From Brachynemurus nebulosus (Eukaryota; Arthropoda; Insecta; Neuroptera; Myrmeleontidae): a DNA stretch of 64,000 bases. Shown piece by piece: positions 37,450 to 50,481 of this stretch. The stretch covers positions 38,092,108-38,156,107 of the forward strand of contig JAPWDM010000005.1 in the NCBI GenBank assembly GCA_035578155.1, written 5' to 3'. Every line of letters begins with the position of its first letter. Position 1 is the stretch's first letter. The position numbers were made by a program, and so were the translations under genes. The notes beneath the pieces were generated by a model, which saw only the letters and a list, made by a program, of their open reading frames with translations, was not told the origin of the DNA and did no database searches.

Positions 37450-37770
37450 TTTTTATGTTAAAATAACCAAATTCCGTCAGGAAATATGATTTCATTTTCG
37501 CATGTGATGTTCTATGAACAAAGTTTCATGTTTTTTTTTCATATTTTTAATGCCAAAGCTACAGTTTATGAAAATTTTAAAAATTTGGTATTTGTGATGA
37601 CGTCATCAAGTTCAATTTTTCTTTCTTAAATTAATAGCTACAAAAATGACGGTGACATTTGTGTAATTTGAGTGGCAAATTTTTATTCTTCCTGTAAAAA
37701 TGGCCAAGTTCAGAAAATGTGACTTATTTTTCCAATGTGATTTTTCTGTCAGATTGTACCCCCATTTCCT
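37450..37770. repeat. Dispersed repeat, copy 3
   Basis: Shares 'gatgacgtcatcaagttc', 'taatttgagtg' and 'aaaatggccaagttc' in order with the copies at 4.8 and 27.8 kb. Confidence 0.5.
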
Positions 37771-38224
37771 ATTTGTAATTTAAAATAGGAAGGAAATCGA
37801 CCAAAAATCGTTCTGCAATCGATAGGTTTAAGTAACCAATTACCTTTGCTCCTTTGCTGTATTCCTTATTTTACAATCTTTTTTCTACTCCTGTTAAAGA
37901 ACACATTTATTATATATCCGTAAATTGTTGAGAAAGTTAAACTACTATTCAAGGTGTGGAAGAATGATCATTACTTAATACCTTTCGACAAATGAAATCA
38001 CCGTATTAACCATTATTCAATAGGTTTGCGATTGTTTTGTGAATAATATATCTATGTATAAGTTTTAATTTCATATATGTTGCGTAGTAACGTTTAAGTA
38101 AACAAAGTAGTTTGTATTTTGTTTTCATCGTTTCTACATACATATATAAATATTTAATGAAATTAGAGATAGATTAAAAATTGTATTCCTTTGATTTTTA
38201 TAATTTATATTCAATTTTATTTAA

Positions 38225-38375
38225 ATCAAAAAAAAAAGTCGTAGCAAAAATATCGTATTCTAATACTCAGATGCATTACGATACTCGCCTCGTAAACTCG
38301 GCTCGTGTCGCAATTTCATCTTCGTGAGTAATAGCTATATCATTACTAGCTTGTTGAATAATATACTATTCTTGG
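38225..38375. repeat. Dispersed repeat pair, copy 2
   Basis: Second copy of the unit at 35880-36050, with CGTGAGTAATA then TTGAATAATATACTAT. Confidence 0.55.
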
Positions 38376-38379
38376 CTCC

Positions 38380-40319
38380 CCAAATATTTCGATATTTAAA
38401 ATTTGTTCTGCCAACATAAAACTTTGGTAGGTTTTTTTAGTTTTGTTTAAAAAGCGTTTGCACTTTAGCAATTTTATTTAAAAATACATTTTTAAACTAT
38501 ATTACCACAGTGAATACCGCGACGAATATTATTTCTGTCCTTACTGTAATAACATATTAGTATGCTGCGACAGAGTTGTAGAAAATTCTGTTCTGTGAAG
38601 TTGTACAATTTTAATCTAATCGTTAATATTCCGCATACATACTTATTTAGATAAAAATGAATTTTTATTTGTTATTTTACTTCAGTTTTGTGCGATTTTA
38701 TCGTGGAAATGTGTATTTTGTAATTTTTTTTCTGTTGTATTTTCTATTGAGTTGTAAGCAGAAATTGTATAGTAATATTTTTTTTTGAGAAAAACTATTT
38801 AAATTTATGATAAAAACACAGTCCGAGACAGACAATTAAACTTGGGAAAAAATTATGGGCATACAATGCATTTTATTCGTTTTTACTTTACGACTAGTAG
38901 GTAAAATACTTGATAACTACACTTTTTATTATTCAAACAGTATACAAGTTCGATGGTAGATTTGGATGCGAGTACGTACAATAAAATAATAATTACATCA
39001 AAATTTATTGTTAGAGTTTTCACAATTTATGGGTGGACTTATGGGAAGTTATAGTTAGAAGGATAATCCTAACTATCAAATTTTCTCCTGAAATTTTATC
39101 CTACTTTTGTTTGTATACAAAATTCAAGGAAAAACCCTTAAAGATCTTTGTCAAGAATATGTTTGTAGAGAGCTGCTGCTAAGTTTGCTTTTAATTTAAC
39201 TGCTAAATTTTCTACGATTGGTCGGATTATCGCAGTGAAATTCGTTTCGACTATTTGCTATCTTGGTAAAGGTGTAAAATAAACAAGATAGAAAGGGAAA
39301 TACAAAATTTCGAACATGACACTATGCGTATCTCACGGAAAAGGGGAAATATATAAAGCAAAAGGAAGTAAGATATCAAAGATATCAAATTTCGGTAGTA
39401 TCAGACGAAGGAAGAGGAAGAATAGAAAAATACGTTCTGAGTGAAGCTGTGATTTAAGTCCAGTTTACATTAGTGATGAAAGTCTTACTAGACAGTCTCC
39501 CTTTTCAACACTTCTAAAACTGGAAATTGTTTCAATTATCACCTTATTGAAATTACAGACAACAACAGAAATATACACAATAACAATAAATGAAAGTATA
39601 CACATCAAATATTAAATAAAGAATATAGATTTTCATATTTGAAATATTTGCTTTCATTTTAATATGCATTTTTTCTGCATATCGTATAGTTACATCGAAC
39701 CTAAATGCAAATTTCTACATTAAAATGTACAGACAATAACATATATGCGTTATATATACGAATAATATTTATTACCTGTAGAACGAAGTGCAATCAAATG
39801 GCTATAATTGTCATATAAAAACTACAAATACTACAAAACAGTAAAATGTAATTGCGTCTGCAGTGGTTTTTATTAAAAATATCATCAAAAAAATTTACTA
39901 TTAGATACAGTCAGACAAAAATGCTTTTATTTTGTTGCGTTATTGCAAAAACTGATCAAAATTATAGCTCGGGCCTCTTTATTTGGCAGTAACTCGCGCA
40001 TGATACAGATAGATATATTTGAAAATACATTACAAGTAAGAGACAATAACATCTGAAAAATATTTAGGTTTAAATCATATTAAAAAGAGCACCTTTTTGA
40101 CAAACATATTGTTCTTTTTCGTTCCCTACTTTTATTACCTACTATTAGTAGTTAAATTCGTTTTTTTCGCACTACCAAGTAAAAAGGCTCAAGTATACAT
40201 TAGGTTTGTTCCAACCGACAATTTACTCCTCACTATCAAATGCTCATCAGACGCATGCGTGTTCCAACCAGCCACGGTATATGTTACCTACTTATTAGCG
40301 CACTATCAGATTCGTACCT
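38380..40319. other. No feature recognised
   Basis: A+T-rich; no exon, RNA gene or repeat border that I can support. Confidence 0.45.
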
Positions 40320-40999
40320 TAACGCTCCTTTCACATTGTACGGTTTTCGCCGTACGGTAAAAAACGCCGTGAGCAGCGGGGCCCCATCACGGTAGTCGAA
40401 TTTTCCCCTTCATCTTCGGTATTGAATGTCTACAAGCGAAATGTGATTGAAAGTCTACAACCGAATTGTCATTTTGTTGGTTTCAAAACTGGTGATGAGT
40501 GTTCGGCTGATCGAGGCTTTAAAAAAAGGTTTTAAGTATTTAAGGGCTGTATCTCAGTAAATTTCAATTTTGTGCCGAAAACAGGTAGCAGAAAAAAAGC
40601 CAACACAATTCGTACGAGGACATTCCTGCCCATGTGTATCCGCTAATTGCCTTTATGTTTTAGTTTTAAATATTAAAAAAGGACCTCCAATAGTAAACTG
40701 GAAGGCCTTTATAAAGATATTTTTTCTTTCCAAAAAAATCCAAAATTTCTATTTTATAAATACTAAAAATCCAAAATTCCTAATTTATAAATAAACAGTG
40801 ACTTTAATAACATTTTTAAATTATTTAATATGTATGTATTTCATTTGTCATAAAAGTAAGTTCACTTTTTTTTAAATTTTTTAAAATTACTATTCGCCTA
40901 CTTGTATTTAGAATAAACATAATGCTTTTAAAACACATTTAACAATAGCATTCAATTCCGATGTAAAAATGGGAGAAGTGGGGGGAAAAGTGATGCGGA

Positions 41000-41600
41000 C
41001 TCCCTACAAGGTACTAGCTGGATACTAACTGAATACACGTACAAAATTTCAGCCCTCTAGGTTTCCTTATGGAGTCTCTAGACGTGTTAGAAAACAAGCA
41101 AAAAAATTAAGGAAATATTGGCGTCAAAATCGTGGGGGTAAGGGTTAAAAGTTGAAACCTCCAAAAAACAGTGTCTGGCTATTAGCTTAACCTGTACACC
41201 AAATTTCAGCCCTCTAGGTTTATTTGGGGAGATTTTGACCCGAACGAAACTGTTAAAAAACAAGAAAAATCATGTTGTTTTGGGTATAAAAATGGTGGGG
41301 GTAGGGGTTAAAAGTCGAGACCCCCAAAAGGCACCCCCTTGATACTAACTCAATCCAAATACAAAATTTCAGCCCTCTAGGTTTATTCGGGTGACCTGTG
41401 CGAGTGGTACAAACTTCGAAAACGTCGAAAATGCATGAAATTGTAGCTTAAAAATGAGGGGGGTGGAGGTAAAATATTAAAACCTCCAAAAAGCACAACC
41501 TAGGTACGAACTTTATCAACACACCAAATTTCAACCCTCTACGTTAATTCTGGGGGGCTGGGGGCCTGTTAGATCCAGCGAAAATCGTTTTTCCCCCCTC
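41000..41600. repeat. Degenerate tandem repeat, about 160-base period, 4 units
   Basis: The phrase CAAAATTTCAGCCCTCTAGG or close variants recurs at about 41042, 41200, 41361 and 41526. Each copy is followed by a 'gtgggggtaggggttaaaag'-like block and an 'aacctccaaaaa'-like block. The units have diverged substantially. Confidence 0.8.
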
Positions 41601-41862
41601 TACTCCCACCATATCATCCTAGGAAGCTGAATTTTGGATATGTTGTAGATAATTGACCGAAACATTATTTAAAACCGGTTTGAAAAAGTTTTATTGCTTT
41701 TCCGCCCCCCACCACCCCCTTAAAGGTCGGGTCAGAAAAAAAATTTGCCCAAAATTTGACCCCACTTTGATAGTATGAGGTGCCTCGAAAATGAGCCTCA
41801 TTTACCAAATTTCATCTCTTAACTTCCATAGGGAGGCCCTACACAAATTAAAAGGTGGCGGG

Positions 41863-41868
<6 letters not shown>

Positions 41869-41939
<71 letters not shown>
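41869..41939. repeat. (TA)n microsatellite
   Basis: About 35 TA units; read as protein it gives a meaningless Ile-Tyr run. Confidence 0.95.
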
Positions 41940-41943
<4 letters not shown>

Positions 41944-42105
41944 CATTTTTTTTCTACATATTCGTGTTCTACGGGTCCGAAAACGGATAGCGCCCCTACT
42001 CTCGCCTCTCGCAGCTCTTATCGTATAGACTGTATAAGTCTAATTTTTCGGAGAAAATTCGACTAAAAACCGTACGACTTTTTGCCGTGATGCAGTTGCT
42101 TTCAC

Positions 42106-42478
42106 ATTGCACGGTTTTTTGCCGTGTTAAACTGAATATCTTCATTTGATACAAGTAACAAGTGTGATTAAAGTTAATTCTATAAATGAGAGGAAATATA
42201 AAGTAGGATTATTTATTACCACACTCTTTGAAGACCTGAAAAATGACGAAAATAAATTTTTTAAATATTTTCGGACGTTTACAAGCTCCTTTGATTAATT
42301 TCTTGGCGAACTTAACGTAAAAACACACGATTTGGAAATTCCATACAATCTATTAAAATGCTTGTTACCACATTCAACATTAGTTTTATCCATTTTACAA
42401 ATAAAATTAATAATTAACATAAAATTCAACAAAATAATGTTACTGCCGTACGTTAAAAAACCGTCAAATGTGAAAGCA
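42106..42478. mobile_element. Nested inverted-repeat unit related to its host element
   Basis: GCTTTCACATTGCACGG at the left and CCGTCAAATGTGAAAGC at the right are inverted copies of the host element's own terminal word (CTTTCACATT followed by ACGG). It may be a nested relative or an internal rearrangement. Confidence 0.5.
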
Positions 42479-42699
42479 TCAGTTTAATTACATACACTAC
42501 TGAGTTAAAAACGCCGTACGGCAACCGTCAAGTGTAGTGGCAAGAGACGGCTGCACACGGCACGGCAACGGCATTTTGCCGTGACCGTGTAATGTGAAAG
42601 ATCCAATGCTCTTCTTCACTCCACAAATGTGACCGTACGGTTTTTTGCCGTACGGCAAAAACCGAATAATGTGAAAGGAGCGTAAGTAGTACCATGGAC

Positions 42700-43505
42700 A
42701 AGTTATCAGGAATATGCGCACTGCGTATTTCTGCGCAGTTTGTGTACTTATCTTGTAATTCAGAATAATTTATTGTTATTTTTGACGGTTGACTACTAAA
42801 TAAATTATTATTTCTTTATTAAAACGCTTTTTTAACATTTTAATTTTTGGCTTTATATTTTATTTTTAGTTATAATTATTTATCTTCCAATCTGAAAAAC
42901 CAATAATGAATTGTGAATATTTTAATACACGTTAACTAATATTTTTTTTAAATAAACACATTCCAAAAAGTAAATACTTCTGATGCATTTCTATACTGAA
43001 ATGGAAATGTGACATGCGCATTTAAGTGTTACTTATGAACTGGTATATAATTAGAAAAATACGATAGGAACAAACGTTATCCAAAATCATCCAAATTATC
43101 CAAATTATCCACACAAATTATCCAAAATCATCAATCGTAAATATTTCTGATCGCCATCTTTGTCTATCGTTAATAATTAAATTAGATGCAGTGTAATCAA
43201 TGTAGTCGCCGGTCCGAGCTGTATCAACAGTATCCAGTACTGTTTAGGGTAGTTATGTCGAAGCTAATATCACTAAACATGTCCTTGTCCTTGTAGATAA
43301 GTCCTTGATACCGAACATTGCAATCTGTAACGCATAACTTGCAGATAACACAACATTATTCAACACGATAATCACACGTATTGTTATATATGTATGTAAA
43401 ATGCAAATCGATTGTCGAGCTGGATGTCCACATATGTAATAATATTAATGCGTTAAGTAGTGTTGAGTCAGACATAGACTATATTATCTTAAGATGTTTC
43501 TAATT
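42700..43505. other. No feature recognised
   Basis: A+T-rich. A short tandem 'atccaaattatcc' stretch at about 43080-43130 is the only local repeat seen. Confidence 0.4.
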
Positions 43506-43509
43506 TTAA

Positions 43510-43851
43510 AATAGAACACCAACACCTAACAAAGTGGAATGCCAATTTTGCCCAAGTGTATATGTAGGGCAAACTTCAGGGCTACTTAAAAAACCTTTAA
43601 AACAACACCAATGGGACATCAGAAGAAGAGAATAAAAAATTGGCCTGTTCCAACACTCCATCTCTATGGATCATCGTTTTGATTTTGACAACGCGAGCAT
43701 ACTACAAAAAGAAGAGAATTATAAAAGACGGTGCAATATCGAGAATTTGTGGATTGCTACCGAAAGCCAGAACATAAATAACCAGAATGACACTTCATAT
43801 ATTAACAACTATGAGGCCATCAGTTGTTCAGCACGACAACTACTAAAATAA
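43510..43851 (+). pseudogene. GIY-YIG endonuclease domain of a Penelope-like element
   Basis: The plus-strand frame reads VECQFCPSVYVGQTSGLL, then KQHQWDIRRRE, a stop, then LFQHSISMDHRFDFDNASIL and NYKRRCNIENLWI. VYVGQTS is the GIY-YIG core. The spaced His, FDF and E-x(n)-R-x(n)-E pattern fits the endonuclease of Penelope-like elements. At least one in-frame stop (after RRRE) marks it as broken. In intact elements this domain nicks target DNA for retrotransposition. Confidence 0.65.
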
Positions 43852-44262
43852 ACCATGTGTTACGCCCATAAACAAAAATCCAGGTTCTTTGTTCTAGCTT
43901 ATCAAAACTCATTGTGTTGCTCTGTATTCAATACATCAAAAATGTTCATCTTATTTATATTTCAATATTCAAAAAATTTTATAATTTTCAATAATTTAAC
44001 TTTTGTTTTTATATTGACGACATTATAGTTTTTGTTTCTAATTTTATCATTTTGATTTAATGTGTATTTTTCTGTGTTTAATTATGACAATCTCTAGCAC
44101 ATGTAAGTATTTAATTTTGCATATATTCATTTTCTTTTTAATTTTCTTAAAAATTATTTTATGTATTTAGTTTTTTCAAAACAAAATACTTCCCTGATGA
44201 TGAAAATTTAATGTTTTCGAAACGTCGCAAATAAATACTTAATTTTTATTAGTAACTGTTGG
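43510..44262 (+). mobile_element. Penelope-like retroelement remnant (3' part)
   Basis: A degenerate GIY-YIG endonuclease region (43510-43851) is followed by an A+T-rich 3' region ending near CCCTGATGATGAAAATTTAA, then TTTTCGAAACGTCGCAAATA (about 44193-44235). A 'gatgatg' block followed by 'cgaaacg' is characteristic of the tails of Penelope-like elements. The reverse-transcriptase part is not seen upstream, so the copy is 5'-truncated. Confidence 0.65.
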
Positions 44263-44501
44263 TGATTTTTCTCCAAAACTTTATCCTTTAATTTTAAAAT
44301 TGAAATTTTTATTGAGACATTTCATTAATAGAAAATCAACGTACTTATGTGTAAACAAAATTATTTGGATAGTTTTTTATATTTGTAACATACTTATAGC
44401 AATTTGGAATTACCTAAGTAAAATAGTGATTTTTTCAACTTGAAAATATGTATAACATAGGAAATATTAATTTTATGACAAAAAAAGAAAAGAAACCTTA
44501 A

Positions 44502-44861
44502 GGCCTGATCCACACCATAGTCCCAATATTATAACGGTTCCGTTACGATCTCGCTCCGATATAATCTTGTTTTGTGTTCACATTACAGTGCTGATACCAT
44601 GCTTGGTACCTATTTGTTCTCCATTCACATTATAATGCCGCTCTCGGTACGCTCCTATTTCGGTCTCAGTTAGATACAAACATCTTTTCATAACAACTAA
44701 ATGCAAGCGGAGCTGAGTGGAATCGTAAAAGTGTTTATTATACTACAGGTACAAGTCATAACAATTCTAATATCAGTCCGAAAAAATATTACCTTTGTGG
44801 TGTTTCTATTGGAGGGGTACTGGAGCGGTACCGAGAGCGGAGCGATAATGTGGATCGGGCC
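44502..44861. mobile_element. Harbinger-type MITE, copy 2
   Basis: The ends GGCCTGATCCACACCAT and ATAATGTGGATCGGGCC are inverted repeats with a perfect TAA duplication (44499-44501 and 44862-44864). Same family as 485-941; shared internal words include CATTATAATGCCGCTCTCGG. Shorter than copy 1 by about 100 bases. Confidence 0.85.
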
Positions 44862-44864
44862 TAA

Positions 44865-45688
44865 TTGATGGCGTTATACCAAAAAATATTTTTAAAAAGT
44901 TAATAATGTTTTTCAGTATTCTTTGTACATTAAAACTATTTTCTTATTTGATATAAGGCATTTTTTGGGGTGAATACTTACCTTCTAATTTATGGAAATT
45001 CTTATACAGTAAGATTTCAATTCAAAAATCTCAACTAAATTTCACATTACAAGTCGTACCGAAAATTATTTAATTAAATTCACTCAAATTTTCATAATTA
45101 AGTAGATGTAGAAGAATCCAGCAAAATAACATGTTTGGTTAAGTAAAGCAAACATATACTAAAAATGTAATTATTTAGACAATATTTGACTTTCAAATAA
45201 TTTTATTAATTGGAGGGAGCAAAATTTGAAAGTCTGTGTGAAAACAAAACATAAACATTTTAATAATTAGGTTGAAAAATCATCATTATCCTTTCTCTGT
45301 AAGGTAAACACAATTATGTAAATGTTAGTTTAGATGAGCCACTTTAAATGGTTTTAATAATTTTATGAACTTAGTATATAGAAGTATATTTTAATTAAGT
45401 TGTAAGAGTGTAAAAAGCTTACTTTATACCCAACCGTAAGTATATACTTATATTTATATCTAAGTGACGTCATCAGATAAACCAAAATATATGAGTCGCT
45501 TTTTGAAACATAGGAATTAAATGGAAATATTTTCTGATACTGACAACAAAAGTATTAACTTTATGTAAGGTAAATGGTATAGTTAGTGGACAGTTAAGAA
45601 AAATTTTCAAAACAAAGTACAGAAAAAGTACGTGTTGTAGCTTTATTTTTAACGAAAAAATTCATAAATAAAGTAAGAGCTGTCTATT
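44865..45688. other. No feature recognised
   Basis: A+T-rich; nothing supportable. Confidence 0.4.
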
Positions 45689-45692
45689 TTAA

Positions 45693-46167
45693 CACTTTCA
45701 GTCCCACGGCTTCGGCATCCGAAACCAAACAAAACTTCCCCAGAGGCCGACCGCGATCAACGATTAATTGATTAGTTGATTACTCATTATGTGTGCGATG
45801 TTTATCATGTTTATCATTCTTCATCACACGGATATGTTCCCATTCACACAAACACATACATACCAACAAACACTACTCTCTTGGTTTCTATGTATAAAAA
45901 ATTTTAAGATAAACAAAAAATAGGTACATAAAAAATATCATTTATATTTTTAAATAAAATTGATTTGAATGCCAATGTATATGTAGCATGTATGTACGTA
46001 TCACGTAGTACGTCTGTTTACAGTTTTACACATACATACGTGTGGAACTGTGTTGTGTGTTTGAATCATTTTATTTTATGTATTTGTTTATATAGTTCTT
46101 TTTTTTTTTTTTAAATATTGCCGGCTTCCGGGGAAATTTACTATGAAAGTGCTCGGGCCTCATAGTG
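45693..46167. mobile_element. piggyBac-type MITE, TTAA duplication
   Basis: TTAA at 45689-45692 and 46168-46171 brackets ends CACTTTCAGTCCCACGG and CTCGGGCCTCATAGTG, imperfect inverted repeats. Near each end lies a CGGCTTC...GGGGA-type stretch in opposite orientation (TTCCCCAGAGGCCG near the left, CCGGCTTCCGGGGAA near the right). 475 bases, no coding capacity. Confidence 0.7.
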
Positions 46168-46171
46168 TTAA

Positions 46172-47689
<1,518 letters not shown>

Positions 47690-47690
47690 A

Positions 47691-48646
47691 GGGGAAGGTC
47701 GCCCAAAGCGGGTACCCCTCTTAAAGCGGGTAAGCGCTTATATATCGTTGTATCGAATATTTTTGTCAGGTCGTGTGTATACCGAGATTAACCGAATATC
47801 AACCAATGTCAATCAGTTGCACTTGAACGCTTGTGTCTTTTAATGTCCTAGTTAAGCTTCATCAAATTTTTTTGTTGGTTTTGTTAAAAATTTTGACGAT
47901 AAATATTCTGTGACTACTAACAAACCTTTTTATTTGTAATCTTTTTGGTATTACCATATTATGTTATCATCAATTGACTTTTAATGTAGAAAAAGGTAGA
48001 CTTGTATCGGCTTTCATTTTGAAATTATTCTAAGTTAACAAAATTAAGTCTTTTTGGGCAAAGCGGGTATGGGCAAAGCGGGTAGACAAAATAGTAGCAT
48101 CTTAATGGAAAAAACTGTTGGAAGGGGAAAAAAAATAAATAATCTTCCTTTTACGACGGAATGAGGGAAAAATCTTAAAAAAAATATTTCTGCCTTGTTT
48201 GTGGCGATTTTGATGTAGAATCACCTGAAGTAATATATTCCAATATGGAGGTTGTAAAGAAAGTTACAGTTAATTGTTATAAATTTATTATTTTTGTCTT
48301 TTTGCAATTTTTTTTACTTAATTATTATTATTGTTAAGTTCTATATGATTAAGAAAGTTTATATTAAAAAATAATAACAGTATTTAAATACATAATGTAC
48401 TTACCCGCTTTGCCCAAAGGGGGTTACCCGCTTTAGGATACCTATACGGGCAAAGCGGGTTTTTGCAGAGGTTTTATATTTTCTTTATTAAAAATAAATA
48501 TAGTATAAACATTTCTTAAGCGCAGTTTCATTTTAAAGTTCGATAACTATTCTATCTGATAATATAAAAAAGATCTGCTTATCGAGGTCAAAAGTCACTT
48601 TTTTGGGCGTTTAATCTTAGCTTACCCGCTTTGGGCGACCTTCCCC
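47691..48646. mobile_element. pogo-like element with CAAAGCGGGTA motif arrays, TA-flanked
   Basis: Terminal inverted repeats GGGGAAGGTCGCCCAAAGCG and CGCTTTGGGCGACCTTCCCC are perfect over 20 bases and flanked by TATA on both sides. A motif GGGCAAAGCGGGTA or its complement recurs near both ends (47702, 47721, 48056, 48071, 48402-48425, 48449, 48622), as expected for transposase-binding arrays. The interior holds a short C-x2-C coding scrap at 48184-48276. Too short for an intact transposase. Confidence 0.8.
48184..48276 (+). pseudogene. Possible zinc-knuckle scrap of a pogo-type transposase
   Basis: The frame reads KYFCLVCGDFDVESPEV and continues to the right. CLVCG resembles the start of the C-terminal Cys/His-rich segment of some pogo/jerky-type transposases. 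It is very short, and only its position inside a TA-flanked element with pogo-like ends supports it. Confidence 0.3.
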
Positions 48647-49249
48647 TATATGTGTCCGCACGATAACTCTCGAACGAAATGTCCTAGGTTTACGAAATTT
48701 GATGAAAATGTTGGAAATGCCAAACCGTTGGACAAGTTCGTTAGCTAGACACGTCGGATGCCAAGAACATGGTTTTTGTTCTTGCAAAAATAAGTTTTTT
48801 GTCAAAATTTCCAACTTAATCAACAATTTTTGCGAAGTTTTTTTACACCATTTAAAAGAGGAGAAAAGAATACATAAAAAAGGTCTTTAAACTATTGTTC
48901 TATGTCAACTAGTTTCCGAGAAAAATTAATTTTTATAAACGGAAATTCGCTATGTTATGCAGGATGCTGCGACAGGGGTATTTGTCGATTTTGTGGACTG
49001 TGGACGGAATAATTTAACCTCGAAATGGCGCGAATAAAAGTCATTGTATTAGACAGAGAGAATTTTTGAAACTTGTTAGAACAAAGTGTAGGATTATAAG
49101 ATCACGCTTAAAGCTTTTTTTTTTTATAGAATATCTTTTTGTAACTTTTTATTCAATTAAGCACTATGAAGGGCATTATGCCCAACAGTCGCATAAGAAA
49201 AAAAAATCGTACAAAAAAGAACTGTACTAAAAAAGTATTTGTGTATTTA

Positions 49250-50252
49250 TTACATTTCAACATAAAAATTGCCGGGCATAAATCCAACCCCTCGTCCTCG
49301 TCGTGCTCGGCGGTAACTGCTAGCTGGCTGGCAGGCTAACGGGGCCCTGGTTTGGTAATAAATTAAGACAACACAAATCATTTTATTTACACATATTTTC
49401 GTTTATTACTATTGTTTTTGTCCCCTTTGTGTTTCTGCCATTGGAGGTCCGTGGGGCCTTCAACGGTGTTGTTGTAATCCTCATTGTACCACTGGGCGTT
49501 TCTAGGCCCTCAGGATTACAATGGGTTGTTTGTGATATACCAACTGTGATATTATGTTATTTTGTTATCGTTGTTTTTTCTTCTTGTTGAGTTTTTGTTG
49601 TTCTTTTGCTGATGGAGTCTTTGGAACTTCCAGCAACTTTGTTATAATCCTCACTACACCATGAAGTGACCTTGGCCCCCGTGAGTGCAGTGGGTCACTG
49701 TGATAAAATACCTGTGATTACTACTGATATATTATTTATTTTGTGTTCTTGTTTCATTTTGTCCTTTTTATGCCACCCGAGGCCCTCTACACCGAAGGTG
49801 GCATAGTCATAGCTAAATTATACTCACTGAAAGGTTGCCAACGGCCTCCAGTGATGTAACTGTCAATTATCCTCCTTTTTATCTTTTTTCATGTATTCAC
49901 TGCGCTTCATAGCTCGGACTGACTGTGAGTATCTGATTTGCCCAGCAACACTGGATTTTCTGTTAAATCCAGTGTTGTATGATTGTTTCTCTGTACACGA
50001 GGACAGGACACTCATTGCTTTTACTACGTCCTGTCCCCACCGAGCATATTTATGGGCCCTGGGATGGCAGGGCCTCACCGTTGGTACTTTGTTTTTATCG
50101 TATTTGTTTGTCCTTTGTCTATTACATCTATGTGACCCTGTCTTTTTGTGTGTTTTATTTTTTTTGTGTGTATGGCGGCGCATGCCCGTCGCTGGCGATG
50201 CCGCCGGGTGCTGCTGACCGCGCCATCCACCGGCAGCAGTACCCCAATTTTA

Positions 50253-50283
<31 letters not shown>
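49250..50283 (+). mobile_element. Poly-A-ended retroposon remnant (non-LTR type), 3' region
   Basis: This kilobase is visibly richer in G+C than its surroundings and ends in about 25 A residues (50259-50283), the mark of a poly-A retroposon. The interior has two degenerate modules of about 180 bases (about 49465 and 49640): 'taatcctcac/ttac' then CCACTGGGC or CCATGAAGTG, then CAGTGGGTCACTGTGATA-like sequence. No reverse transcriptase is recognisable. The overlapping frames on both strands look like chance products of this base composition. The left border is not known. Confidence 0.5.
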
Positions 50284-50287
<4 letters not shown>

Positions 50288-50481
50288 GTAAATATTTGCG
50301 ATAATATTATTTACATTTTTGTCTACCTTTTCATTATACAATAGACTCCTGATTATCCGTGATTGTCGGGACCAAGGTTACTTCCGATAATACGGAGGCT
50401 CAACGTATTTTGAGGTTACACATTTATATGACCAAACTAAAATGTAATTCTTTGTATTAACAATACATCAAAGTAATAGTA

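Larger units (their letters stand above)
40323..42682. mobile_element. TAA-flanked, Harbinger-like element with GCCGTACGG ends
   Basis: The left end CGCTCCTTTCACATTGTACG and the right end with AATGTGAAAGGAGCG are inverted repeats flanked by TAA (40320-40322 and 42683-42685), a TWA-type duplication. Just inside each end lies a palindromic GCCGTACGG block. The 2.36 kb interior has a degenerate 160-base tandem array (41000-41600), a (TA)n tract and a smaller related inverted-repeat unit (about 42106-42478). No transposase frame was recognised, so it is probably non-autonomous. Confidence 0.65.

Noticed and set aside
41791..42066. 91-codon frame with an Ile-Tyr run
   Set aside because: The run is a (TA)n microsatellite read as codons; nothing else supports coding.
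43666..43851. 61-codon frame considered as a host gene
   Set aside because: It is the downstream half of the broken GIY-YIG domain of a Penelope-like element.
48617..48890. Overlapping frames of about 65 codons on opposite strands
   Set aside because: Mirror shadows of each other with no recognisable domain; one runs into the transposon end.
49863..50344. Several overlapping frames on both strands of about 90-120 codons
   Set aside because: They arise from the G+C-rich, poly-A-ended repeat. Products are mutually incompatible and one includes the homopolymer run.
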